A DNA stretch of 14,152 nt from positions 1 through 14,152 of the forward strand of contig DTYO01000040.1 of NCBI GenBank assembly GCA_012961845.1. The letters run 5' to 3'. The notes beneath the pieces were generated by a model. That model was not told where the DNA came from. It searched no databases and was given only the letters and a program-made list of their open reading frames with translations. This DNA is from Thermodesulfobacteriaceae bacterium (GTDB lineage Bacteria > Desulfobacterota > Dissulfuribacteria > Dissulfuribacterales > UBA3076). Below are positions 6,689 through 14,143 of the stretch, in pieces (position 1 is the first letter of the stretch; every line of letters begins with the position of its first letter). A program made the position numbers and the translations under genes.

Positions 6689-7201
6689 CTAGTCCTGTGC
6701 AGGAGCGATGGCCTTCATTATCTCGCTCATGAATGCAGGGATGTCCAAAGGTTCTCTGGACGTAATGATATTCCCGTCCACTACCACTTCTGAATCTTCA
6801 TACATCACACCGCCTGCCTCGAGTTTCCTGGCTGTGGTCTTGTAACCCGTGGCCTTCTTGCCTTGGATCAGTCCGGCGGAAAGGAGGATCAGGGGGCCGT
6901 GACAGATTGCTGCAATTGGCCGGCTGTCGGCAGCAAACGCCCTGGCAATATCCAGTACCTTCGGCGTTTCTCTAAGGAGGGCAGGAGCCTTTCCGCCAGG
7001 AAGCAGAAGAAGTCTGTAGCTGGCGGGTTCAACGTCGTCCAGAGAAAGATTGGCACTTACATGGTAACCATGTTTGCCGGTTACTTCGCCCCATTCAGGT
7101 GCGGCTATGTCCACCTGGAAACCTGCTTCCCTGAGGCGGTACATGGGGCAGATGAGTTCTGTGTCTTCGAATCCATCGGCGGTTATTATCAATACTCTCA
7201 T
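6689..7201 (-). CDS. DJ-1/PfpI family protein
   Basis: Cytoplasmic class I glutamine-amidotransferase-like fold protein, 170 residues, a normal length for PfpI/YhbO-type members. The start MRVLIITADGFEDTELICP holds the conserved glutamate-containing FEDTE motif (about 11-15). AAICHGPLILLSAG (about residues 97-110) holds the nucleophilic-elbow cysteine followed by histidine. TSREPLDIPAFM near the C terminus matches the SRxPxDxxxF family ending. Members act as proteases, glyoxalases or deglycases, or stress proteins; which applies here cannot be read from sequence. A GGAGG lies upstream of the ATG at a rather wide spacing. It is convergent with cbiO, with no obvious terminator in the nine-base gap. 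Confidence 0.93.
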   Translation of the reverse strand: MRVLIITADGFEDTELICPMYRLREAGFQVDIAAPEWGEVTGKHGYHVSANLSLDDVEPASYRLLLLPGGKAPALLRETPKVLDIARAFAADSRPIAAICHGPLILLSAGLIQGKKATGYKTTARKLEAGGVMYEDSEVVVDGNIITSREPLDIPAFMSEIMKAIAPAQD

Positions 7202-7710
7202 GATCTGTGATCTCCTCCCGGCTGATTGACCAGTAGTCTGTCCATAAGTGAGTTCTCAGCCCGGTTTCCGGGGCGTGTAAAAAAGTAATGCCTGAAATAT
7301 CCAATATATGTCTGCGCCCAACTTTTTGGGAAGCCTTGACTTCGATTGAAATTACGCAATCGCTGGCAGACACTAGCCGGAAATGCGGTAATTCCCTTGT
7401 TAAAGGTTAACCTGTGCCAGCCATCAAAGTCAATCGAGCCGGTCACGGGTTATGAATTTGGAGGCATTGCAGTATTTCCGTCTTTGAAGCCGACTCCGGT
7501 CTATATACGGTTTTCTTTTGCGTCCTGACACTGACTGAAGGTCTTGGGGTTTTTCTGATGACCGGAATATTTAGATGCATTATTCAGAAAAATCTGATAA
7601 CTGATAACAGTAAACAATACCGGAATCAATTGCAGGGCAATTCATCCCGGGATAAATCGTGGCTGCCTGACATGACATGCTGATTCCTGTGTGGTCACAG
7701 GGTGCTGCAG
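7202..7710. other. Intergenic region between DJ-1-like and CofD/YvcK-related genes
   Basis: About 500 bases between divergent genes. The left half carries repeat copy 2. The right half holds a short tandem CTGATAA-CTGATAA (7594-7607) next to a small inverted repeat (TCAGA-AAAA-TCTGA, within 7584-7600), in an AT-rich stretch that could be promoter DNA. No clear -35/-10 pair was found. Reading frames here are short, cross the repeat and look like chance. Confidence 0.5.
7267..7338 (-). repeat. Interspersed repeat core, copy 2 (opposite orientation)
   Basis: Read on the minus strand this segment runs from CAAGGC (7338-7333), through CGCAGACAT (7315-7307), GATATTTC and ATTACTTTTTTA, to CCCCGG (7272-7267). 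It aligns with copy 1 at 5903-5971: CGCAGACAT is identical, and the following 40 bases match at 27 positions without gaps. The outer palindromic arms of copy 1 are not clearly kept here, so this copy is more degraded or truncated. It lies in the leader or promoter region of the DJ-1-like gene. Confidence 0.6.
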
Positions 7711-10041
7711 ATGCAGCGGCATGCGGGCAGACAAATTGCAGTTGTCGGCGGGGATGCCTCCCTGACCATGTTTTTCATTGCCTGGAGGATAGGAGTGACA
7801 GACCGGGACAGGATCAGTTTATGCCTGGAAAAAGTTGAATCCACCACTTTCGGACCTCTGGATCTGCTTCCCCGCAGGGATCTCGCAGAGAAACTCATCG
7901 AACTCGTATTGTCAGGGCCTCCTGAGCAGATTCCACGGGCCGCACTGAAGGATCTGACTGAACTTGCCGAGGCCATCACCGGTACCGGCACCAGTGATGT
8001 GAAACTGGTGGTGTTTGGAGGTGGAACAGGCCTGTCCAATGTTGTCGGTGGTGACAGCAGGAACCCGGGATGGCGCTTTTCTCCGTTTCAGGGTCTCAAG
8101 AAACTTTTCCCCGCCACAAGGGCGATAACCTGTATTACCGACGATGGGGGTTCCACAGGCGAGCTCCTGAAAGACCTGCCGATAATTGCGGTGGGGGATA
8201 TCAGGCACGTACTCCTGTCATCGGTTCAGAGAAGCATTCTGAAGGAAAAGTTTGGTCTGGGAGACAGTGAGGCCCTGGCGGTGGTGGACGGCCTCTATTC
8301 ACTTTTCAATCACAGGTTTTCCGATAGACCTGAATCACCGGCTGAAATAATCAGGGATACAGGAGCAGATCTGTCGATTTTTCCTTTGATGATGAGGGAA
8401 TCCCTCCTGAGACTGATATCTCTGCTGTTTTCGCATAGAGTGCCCGAGGGGCTCCTCAAGCGTAATCACTGCCTGGGAAACCTTCTCATCGTGGCATCCA
8501 TATACCTCAACAGGACGTTAAATGATGAAGCTGTCATCAGGGGGATCCAGTTCGTGGCTGAAGTGATAGGAGCGAACCCTGATGCTGTTCTCCCGTGTTC
8601 TTCAACGCCTGCCCAGTTGCAGGTACTCTATTCCAATGGAGTACTGGTGACAGGAGAAGAGAAGTCGGGAAAGGCGCGAAGAGGCTACCCGGTGGACAGG
8701 GTATTCGTCAGGTTTTCCGGGGTACCAGTGGTTCCAGAGAAAGTCATAGGGGCCATCAAAGAGGCAGAAATTCTGATCTTTGCCCCTGGCAGTCTGTACA
8801 CGAGCATCATACCCATTCTGCATGTTCCAGGCATAGCTGAGGCAGTGCGGAGGAACCAATCTGCCCTCAAGATACTCGTAGCCAACCTGTGGGCCCAGGA
8901 GGGGGAAACCGATCTTGCCAGGGATGAGCCGCACAGGCGATTTTACGTCTCCGATCTCATCAGGGCATATGACCGCAATATTCCAAGTGGAATAAAGGAC
9001 CTGTTTCATCATGTACTGGTTCTTGGTCTGAAGGATATTCCAGGAAGCGTAATCCAGAATTATGCAGTGGAAGACAAGGTGCCCATCTATCTTGACAGAA
9101 GCAGGGTCAGGGAGATGGGCCTATTTCCTGTAGAAGCAGGCATTTTCTCCCAAGATGCTCTCAGAGAAAGACTTGTGGTCCAGCACGATCCAGGAGCTTT
9201 TGCCACTGCGGTTCATACCCTCTGGGCGGTCAAGGATTTTCTCGGTTCCGAAAGACACGACTATGAAGGAACGATTTCATCTGAAGGGCATTTTCCTCTT
9301 ATCATAGGTCGTCAGAGTATGTGCGGCAGGCTGCACGCCATGGAAAGGCGTCTGGAGGAACTGGACATATCCGGCAGGATTAAAGGGCGTCTAAGCGAAA
9401 TCTTCTGGAAGCACAAGGATATCATGCCGGCACATTTGGATTTCATGAATGGACTGCGGCTGGTGGAACCATCCCAGTGGAGCCGGTGCCAGAAATGGGA
9501 CAATATTCTGTCTTTTTTTGATCCGCTGGACGGACTTGTCAAGATTCGAAAGGATGTCACTGACATGTCCGGGGCTTTCGAAACCGCGCTGCTGGTGGCT
9601 CTCGGCCAGTCTTTACTGGGGAATTACACCCTGTCAAAGAAAATGAGGCAGGTAGAAGAAAACGGGGTGACTCTGGGTAAGACATTTTATCTGGAGCTCA
9701 GACCGGAACATGAGAGAAAGTGTTTCTTATCAGGTGATGAACTCAGGGAGTATCTGCTGCTTTCACGCATGAATCCCACCGGTGAAGACGGTCTTGTGTA
9801 CTCACGGCTGATAAACGGAATAGAGGGATTTACACCGCCGGGTCTGCTGTTTGGACTGATGTATGCGTGGTATCTTGATAATCGTTTTGATGTATACACT
9901 GAATACAAGATGTCAATAATGAGGGCAGACATGTCTGACCTCATACCTGAGCAGGTCAAGATATTCAAGCGGCGGAAAGCCATGATAGATTTTTTCAGAA
10001 GGGTGGTTTTCCGTCTGGATGATGCCGGGGGGTATGGTTAG
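7711..10041 (+). CDS. Large CofD/YvcK-related protein, resembles the GAK-system CofD-like family
   Basis: A 776-residue protein from ATG 7711, which has AGGGTG six bases upstream (GTG 7702 is the alternative; residues below count from it). The middle is a CofD/YvcK (UPF0052) domain: VVFGGGTGLSNVV (103-115) is the nucleotide-sugar/phosphate-binding loop, FSPFQGLKKLFP (126-137) and CITDDGGSTGEL (144-155) are hallmark YvcK motifs, GDIRHVL (165-171) and HCLGNLLI (256-263) follow, and APGSLYTSIIPIL is the late family motif. About 95 residues precede the domain and about 250 with no motif I recognise follow it. YvcK proteins bind UDP-sugars and affect wall and carbon metabolism; CofD transfers phospholactate. 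From memory, sulfate reducers have a long 'CofD-related protein, GAK system' near an ATP-grasp and an HprK-like kinase; neither partner is visible here. No signal peptide or membrane helix is obvious. Confidence 0.8.
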   Translation: MQRHAGRQIAVVGGDASLTMFFIAWRIGVTDRDRISLCLEKVESTTFGPLDLLPRRDLAEKLIELVLSGPPEQIPRAALKDLTELAEAITGTGTSDVKLVVFGGGTGLSNVVGGDSRNPGWRFSPFQGLKKLFPATRAITCITDDGGSTGELLKDLPIIAVGDIRHVLLSSVQRSILKEKFGLGDSEALAVVDGLYSLFNHRFSDRPESPAEIIRDTGADLSIFPLMMRESLLRLISLLFSHRVPEGLLKRNHCLGNLLIVASIYLNRTLNDEAVIRGIQFVAEVIGANPDAVLPCSSTPAQLQVLYSNGVLVTGEEKSGKARRGYPVDRVFVRFSGVPVVPEKVIGAIKEAEILIFAPGSLYTSIIPILHVPGIAEAVRRNQSALKILVANLWAQEGETDLARDEPHRRFYVSDLIRAYDRNIPSGIKDLFHHVLVLGLKDIPGSVIQNYAVEDKVPIYLDRSRVREMGLFPVEAGIFSQDALRERLVVQHDPGAFATAVHTLWAVKDFLGSERHDYEGTISSEGHFPLIIGRQSMCGRLHAMERRLEELDISGRIKGRLSEIFWKHKDIMPAHLDFMNGLRLVEPSQWSRCQKWDNILSFFDPLDGLVKIRKDVTDMSGAFETALLVALGQSLLGNYTLSKKMRQVEENGVTLGKTFYLELRPEHERKCFLSGDELREYLLLSRMNPTGEDGLVYSRLINGIEGFTPPGLLFGLMYAWYLDNRFDVYTEYKMSIMRADMSDLIPEQVKIFKRRKAMIDFFRRVVFRLDDAGGYG

Positions 10042-10076
10042 ACCCGGTCTGAGTCGTGTACGTGGATGATTGCTCC

Positions 10077-10112
10077 AAAAGCCGGTTTCCAAGGAGCTTT
10101 ACTGCTCCCGGC
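10077..10112 (-). terminator. Possible terminator at the end of glucokinase
   Basis: Read on the minus strand, an outer GCCG/CGGC pair (10112-10109 with 10084-10081) encloses a GGAGC/GCTCC stem (10108-10104 with 10097-10093) with a six-base loop, followed by TTTT (10080-10077). The stem covers the glk stop codon and has an eight-base internal bulge, so it is a weak candidate. It lies between convergent genes, where a terminator is expected. Confidence 0.3.
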
Positions 10113-11067
10113 CTGCCACAAATCCTGCGCCCAGGAGCCCCAGATGCCCGGTTGTCACTACAAAGACCGGGATGTCCCTGAGAAATTTTCTCATCCTTCC
10201 CTTGTCTTCAAAGGCATTACGGAAGTCGCCCCTTTCCAGTACGGCCAGGATTCTGGGAGCGATGCCTCCGGCCACGTACACCCCACCGGTTGCCAGGGAC
10301 CTCAGAGCCAGGTTTCCGGCTTCGGCCCCATAAATCCGTGCGAACATGGTCAGGGCTTCCGTGCAGAGTGTATCTATTTCTTCAACGGCATTACGGGCTA
10401 TTTCAGCAGGAGTCAGTTTCCCGTGACTGTCAATGTCTGCAACATTATCCCTGGAAACGGACTCAGAACTCAGAAACCTGTGTATGTTTACTAATCCCGG
10501 CCCTGACAGGACCCTCTCCATGCTTACGTGTGAAAAACGTCTCCATAAAAACTTCAGCAGCCGAACCTCTTTTTCATTTCCCGGTGCAAAATCGGCATGT
10601 CCTCCTTCACCGGGCAGGACTTGATGACCACCCTGGCAGGGAACTACCAGTGCCTGTCCGAGTCCTGTTCCTGCTCCAAGTACTGCACGGGGCCCATCCT
10701 GGACAGGATGTCCTCCGCCTATCTGTACAAGATCCGTCCCGGAAACAAGGAGTGTGCCCCATGCAGCAGCTTCGAAATCATTGATGAGGCGTACAGTGTC
10801 AAACGAAAAACAGTTTTTCAGATCACTGCCGTCTATAGACCAGGAGATATTGGTGGGGGTTGCCGTGTCGTTCTTCACGATTCCTGCTACGGCTAGGCAG
10901 CAGTGAAGCGGCCTGTTCCCCGGCAGCTCAGACAGAAACCGGCTGAGAACGGCCTGAAAATCTGAAAAATTTCCGGAAGGATAGTGTCTTTTCAGCAGTA
11001 TTCTGCCGTCTTCCATCACGGCCAGCCTGGTGTTGGTTCCACCTATGTCTCCTGCAAGGACCTGCAT
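10099..11067 (-). CDS. glk: Glucokinase (Glk family)
   Basis: Phosphorylates glucose with ATP to glucose 6-phosphate in the cytoplasm. I chose ATG 11067 (322 residues, MQVLAGDIGGTNTRLA) because family proteins begin just before the phosphate loop; GTG 11088 would add seven residues, and neither start has a good ribosome-binding site. DIGGTNTR (7-14) is the ATP phosphate loop. LINDFEAAAWG (94-104) carries the catalytic aspartate D97. GAGTGLGQA (132-140) and LPGEGGHADFAP (151-162) form the sugar site; YVAGGIAP lies near the C terminus. It belongs to the E. coli-type Glk family and not the ROK type, because the CxCGxxGC zinc motif is absent. It follows the MetE-like gene by 149 bases with no clear terminator between, so co-transcription is possible but unproved. 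Confidence 0.93.
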   Translation of the reverse strand: MQVLAGDIGGTNTRLAVMEDGRILLKRHYPSGNFSDFQAVLSRFLSELPGNRPLHCCLAVAGIVKNDTATPTNISWSIDGSDLKNCFSFDTVRLINDFEAAAWGTLLVSGTDLVQIGGGHPVQDGPRAVLGAGTGLGQALVVPCQGGHQVLPGEGGHADFAPGNEKEVRLLKFLWRRFSHVSMERVLSGPGLVNIHRFLSSESVSRDNVADIDSHGKLTPAEIARNAVEEIDTLCTEALTMFARIYGAEAGNLALRSLATGGVYVAGGIAPRILAVLERGDFRNAFEDKGRMRKFLRDIPVFVVTTGHLGLLGAGFVAGREQ

Positions 11068-11216
11068 TTTTAAAGGCGGCTTTTGCACACGGCAACGGGA
11101 TCAACAGGCATTACGAGTACGGGATCCACAGCGGATTTCAGCAAAACGGTATTGTGTTGGATAAATACAGGCATTTTCTTCTTCCGGACATGGGTTATAC
11201 AGCCTTTAAAACAGCA

Positions 11217-12272
11217 TCAGCTCTGTTTCCTTATCATCCTTGAAAGTTCTCTGGTGAGCTCCAATGCCTTTCTGGACAGTTCAAGGGACAGCAGGCCGGT
11301 ACCGCAGCTAGGAGTTATGATTGCCTGACTCCTGATGGTTTCGGGATCATGCCCCAGCAGTGTGGTCTGTTTTTCCCATTTCTGAATGAGCATTGATATA
11401 TCGGCGTCCCTGAGGTCCTTTTCCTTGAGTGTCGGGACAAGTCCCCAGGCAAGAATCCGCCCCTCTGCCAAAAAGCCGGCGAGCTGTTCCCTGAACAGGA
11501 TCAAGCGGTCAAAATAGCTGAACGCATCAAAACTGATTATGTCCACCGGAGTATCGATTATCATTGACCAGTCAGTGTTGGCACATACGTGTATGCCTGC
11601 AATGCCGCCTGCATCATGTACGGCTTCTGCTACTTCGGAGAGATCGTTGACGGTATCTTCTCTGGTGATGCCGACAAAGGCGGATGAACCGAACCCTGAA
11701 AGGGCGGGTTCGTCCAGAAAAACGATAACGTCTTGGACGATATTTTTCATCTTTTCCACCTGGTACCTGGCCTTGAGCGAAAGGGCTTTCACCATGGCAT
11801 CCCGAAGCTGGGGATTGAAGTAGGCCAGTCGCCCGGAACTGTCTTTGAGGCTGCTGAGCATGGTAAACGGGCCGGTTATCTGGCCCTTGAGTGCAATCGG
11901 CCTGGTTTTTGTACGGGCTACTGAATCAAGGAATATGCTGAAGCCCCTGCCGGTTTTCTCCGAGAATGCGAACACGGAATCATCTATGGGAATTGCACCT
12001 TCGGTCACCCCTAGATACTGTTCGTAAAAGGCAATCAACTCCTGGTCAAACCCGGGGGAACTGGTGTCGAAAAACAGATCATCCCCCTGGCCGGTTATTC
12101 CGGGCAGACCTTCAGCGAACTGAGAAAGCAGTCTTTCTTCCGGATATACAGGCAGTTGAACCCATAGTGGAATCTCCGGCATGTATTCGAGAATTATGCC
12201 TGTAGCTTCCTGATGGTCATAAATCGGCAGGCTTCCAATCAATGTGGGCAGTGCATGGGGTTTGAATGGCAT
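11217..12272 (-). CDS. Short MetE-like (core MetE / UROD-fold) methyltransferase
   Basis: A 351-residue protein with the zinc-dependent UROD/MetE barrel corresponding to the C-terminal half of cobalamin-independent methionine synthase; the N-terminal half is absent. PTLIGSLP (9-16) is the usual start of the barrel. Probable zinc ligands are H228 and C230 in GIHVCANTDW and C323 in TPSCGTGLLS; E188 in FLDEPALSGFG is the other candidate. Relatives of this size are described as folate-independent methionine synthases that take the methyl group from a methyl-corrinoid, or as other corrinoid:thiol methyltransferases. The acceptor cannot be fixed from sequence. It begins eight bases after the RNase G stop, its GAG-rich ribosome-binding site lying against that stop, so it is in one operon with rng. 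The cobalt-type ECF genes in the window fit a corrinoid role only loosely. Confidence 0.82.
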   Translation of the reverse strand: MPFKPHALPTLIGSLPIYDHQEATGIILEYMPEIPLWVQLPVYPEERLLSQFAEGLPGITGQGDDLFFDTSSPGFDQELIAFYEQYLGVTEGAIPIDDSVFAFSEKTGRGFSIFLDSVARTKTRPIALKGQITGPFTMLSSLKDSSGRLAYFNPQLRDAMVKALSLKARYQVEKMKNIVQDVIVFLDEPALSGFGSSAFVGITREDTVNDLSEVAEAVHDAGGIAGIHVCANTDWSMIIDTPVDIISFDAFSYFDRLILFREQLAGFLAEGRILAWGLVPTLKEKDLRDADISMLIQKWEKQTTLLGHDPETIRSQAIITPSCGTGLLSLELSRKALELTRELSRMIRKQS

Positions 12273-12280
12273 CTTTTTCT

Positions 12281-13813
12281 CTACAGGTATCTGATTTCAA
12301 ATTGTTCTATATGAAATTTTGGAACGGAGACGATGGTAATCTCCAAGTGAAGGGAATGTTCGAGGAATTCTATATTACAGGCCTCTTCATTGAGCAGCAT
12401 TTCTCCGAGTTTCGGATGTACTCGAACCTGTACTAAAGAGCTATCATTGTGGCGTGTCTCCCTCTGAATCTGGCGAAATATCTCGTGGCACAGGGTTCTT
12501 TTTGATTTGAGCTCTCCAGCACCGTCACAGTAAAGACATGGTTCACACAGCAACCGGTGCAAACTTTCCCTGTTGCGTTTTCTGGTCATCTGAATAAGCC
12601 CCAGCTCAGAAATACGCAGGATGTTTGTCTTGCATTTGTCTCTATTGATAGCCTCTTTGAGGGCATTGAAAACCTGCTCTCTGCCTGCAGGATTTTCCAT
12701 GTCTATGAAATCTATGATTATGAGGCCCCCTATGTTTCTGAGACGGAGCTGGCTGGCTATTTCCTTGGCGGCCTCCAGGTTTGTCTTGAGAATAGTATCT
12801 TCAAGGTGCCTCTTGCCGACATACCGTCCGGTATTGACATCTATTGCAGTAAGCGCCTCAGTGCTTTCGATCAGTATGTATCCACCGGATTTAAGCCAGA
12901 CTTTCTTTCCGAGAGCCCTGGACATCTCCATTTCAATGCCAAAGGCATCAAATATCGGGACGGGTTTATCATAGAGTTCTACACAAGGCGTGAGATGGTG
13001 GGCAAACGTATCGACGAAGGCCATGATGCGCTGGTAATCAGTTCTGGAATCAACCACAAGCCGCTTTACATCGCCTGCAAAAAGGTCACGAACGGCCCTG
13101 AGAGTTATGTCCAGGTCTTCGTAGACCGGGCTTGGAATAGACAGGTTGGCCGCCTTTTTCTGTATGTTGTTCCAGAGCTTCTGCAAGAACCTCATCTCGG
13201 ACTCGATATCTTCTTTCCGCATGCCTTCACTGGCAGTGCGGGCGATAAAGCCGGTTCCCTCGGAACGCAGCGATTCTATGAGATCCTTCAGACGCTGGCG
13301 TTCCTGTTCATCCTCGATTCTCCTGGAGACTCCTACATGATTCATGGTGGGCATCAGGACAAGATACCTTCCCGGGAGTGAGATGTGGGAGGTGATCCTG
13401 GCGCCCTTGGTGCCAAGTGGTTCCTTGACTACCTGTACAAGGATTTCCTGACCTTCGTGAAGCAGGTCTTCTATCCTGAAAGGCGGCGGAGGATAGTGAA
13501 GTACATGGTCTTCTTCCGTACCACAGGAGGTGTTGTGGTTTTCTTCCAGTTCAGTTTTGCCTAGCATGGATTCAAATTCGGAGAGATGATCATAGACATC
13601 GGTCACATACAGAAAGGCGGTTCGCTTGAGACCCACGTCAACAAACGCGGCCTGCATGCCGGGAAGCACCCGGACTACCCTGCCTTTATAAATGTTTCCG
13701 ACATAGCCCTTTTCCGCCACACGCTCCACATGAAATTCCACAACCGTGCTGTTTTCCAGCAGGGCTATCCTGGTTTCCCACGGAGATGCGTTGACTATGA
13801 GTTCCGAATTCAT
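12281..13813 (-). CDS. rng: Ribonuclease G/E family protein (RNase G)
   Basis: Endoribonuclease that cuts single-stranded AU-rich RNA in rRNA maturation and mRNA decay; cytoplasmic. I prefer ATG 13813 (510 residues, MNSELIVNASPWETRIALLE, the family's usual start) over ATG 13819, because a promoter predicts transcription to begin at 13813. An S1 RNA-binding domain (about 35-145) contains GNIYKGRV and AAFVDVG. The catalytic aspartates are in TAIDVNTGR (D325) and IIIDFIDM (D368), counted from 13813. A Zn-link CEPC motif (423-426) precedes LYCDGAGELKS. Length fits RNase G; the long unstructured tail of RNase E is missing. The S1 domain has an acidic, histidine-containing loop of about 35 residues (roughly 76-110) ending in a PPPP run, longer than usual. 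It heads the rng/MetE-like operon. Confidence 0.95.
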   Translation of the reverse strand: MNSELIVNASPWETRIALLENSTVVEFHVERVAEKGYVGNIYKGRVVRVLPGMQAAFVDVGLKRTAFLYVTDVYDHLSEFESMLGKTELEENHNTSCGTEEDHVLHYPPPPFRIEDLLHEGQEILVQVVKEPLGTKGARITSHISLPGRYLVLMPTMNHVGVSRRIEDEQERQRLKDLIESLRSEGTGFIARTASEGMRKEDIESEMRFLQKLWNNIQKKAANLSIPSPVYEDLDITLRAVRDLFAGDVKRLVVDSRTDYQRIMAFVDTFAHHLTPCVELYDKPVPIFDAFGIEMEMSRALGKKVWLKSGGYILIESTEALTAIDVNTGRYVGKRHLEDTILKTNLEAAKEIASQLRLRNIGGLIIIDFIDMENPAGREQVFNALKEAINRDKCKTNILRISELGLIQMTRKRNRESLHRLLCEPCLYCDGAGELKSKRTLCHEIFRQIQRETRHNDSSLVQVRVHPKLGEMLLNEEACNIEFLEHSLHLEITIVSVPKFHIEQFEIRYL

Positions 13814-13848
13814 GGGCATAGAATATTGTGTTAACTGTTTCTGTTCAA
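13813..13848 (-). promoter_or_regulatory. Candidate rng promoter placed for a leaderless transcript
   Basis: On the minus strand TTGAAC (13848-13843) is followed after exactly 17 bases by TATTCT (13825-13820), then six bases, then the ATG at 13813. Each box matches the sigma-70 consensus at four of six positions. No Shine-Dalgarno sequence precedes either possible ATG. The geometry repeats that found upstream of the creatininase-family gene. Confidence 0.4.
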
Positions 13849-14142
13849 GAGGCTGAGGGAAATAGAGGGAATCCGGCTGGAAAAATGTGTCTCCTTACGT
13901 GGAAATGCAACTGAGGTGATTGAGGCCAGTCGAGTGGAGGGAGTATGGATTCATGATGTACATCTGCAGTGTCCGGCAGGCAGACATGCATCAGCAGATC
14001 ATGACAGTACACGCGACTTGCCGGGTTATGAACTGCGGGAGAACAGTGACTCAGGGTTTTGTTAAGTGACTCTATACGATATTCAACATAATGCTTATAT
14101 TATCTAGCAAGATCAGATTATTATCCCCAATGAGGTCTTGCT
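13849..14142. other. Intergenic region between rng and the right-edge gene
   Basis: About 300 bases between divergent genes. I see no tRNA, no known riboswitch and no convincing reading frame. The right end turns AT-rich (14056-14130), with a TATATT/TATTAT stretch at 14096-14103 that could be a -10 box but has no good -35. Two loosely similar segments, both starting TCATGA and followed within a few bases by TACA, occur near 13953 and 14000; their meaning is unclear. Confidence 0.4.
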
Positions 14143-14143
14143 A
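14105..14143 (+). promoter_or_regulatory. Inverted repeat covering the translation start of the right-edge gene
   Basis: TAGCAAGA (14105-14112) and TCTTGCTA (14136-14143) are perfectly complementary over eight bases. The right arm takes in the bases between the GAGG ribosome-binding site (14132-14135) and the A of the ATG. In mRNA the hairpin would hold the ribosome-binding site next to or within the paired region, so it could modulate initiation. The same element could instead be a protein-binding operator. Confidence 0.4.

Noticed and set aside
7198..7446. Minus-strand reading frame of 82 codons upstream of the DJ-1-like gene
   Set aside because: It runs across repeat copy 2, overlaps the DJ-1-like start and has no recognisable domain. 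Its openness is better explained by the repeat than by a protein, though a short leader peptide cannot be excluded.
12557..13381. Plus-strand reading frame of 274 codons opposite rng
   Set aside because: It lies wholly within RNase G, which shows all family motifs on the minus strand. The frame has no recognisable motif and is a shadow of the coding strand.
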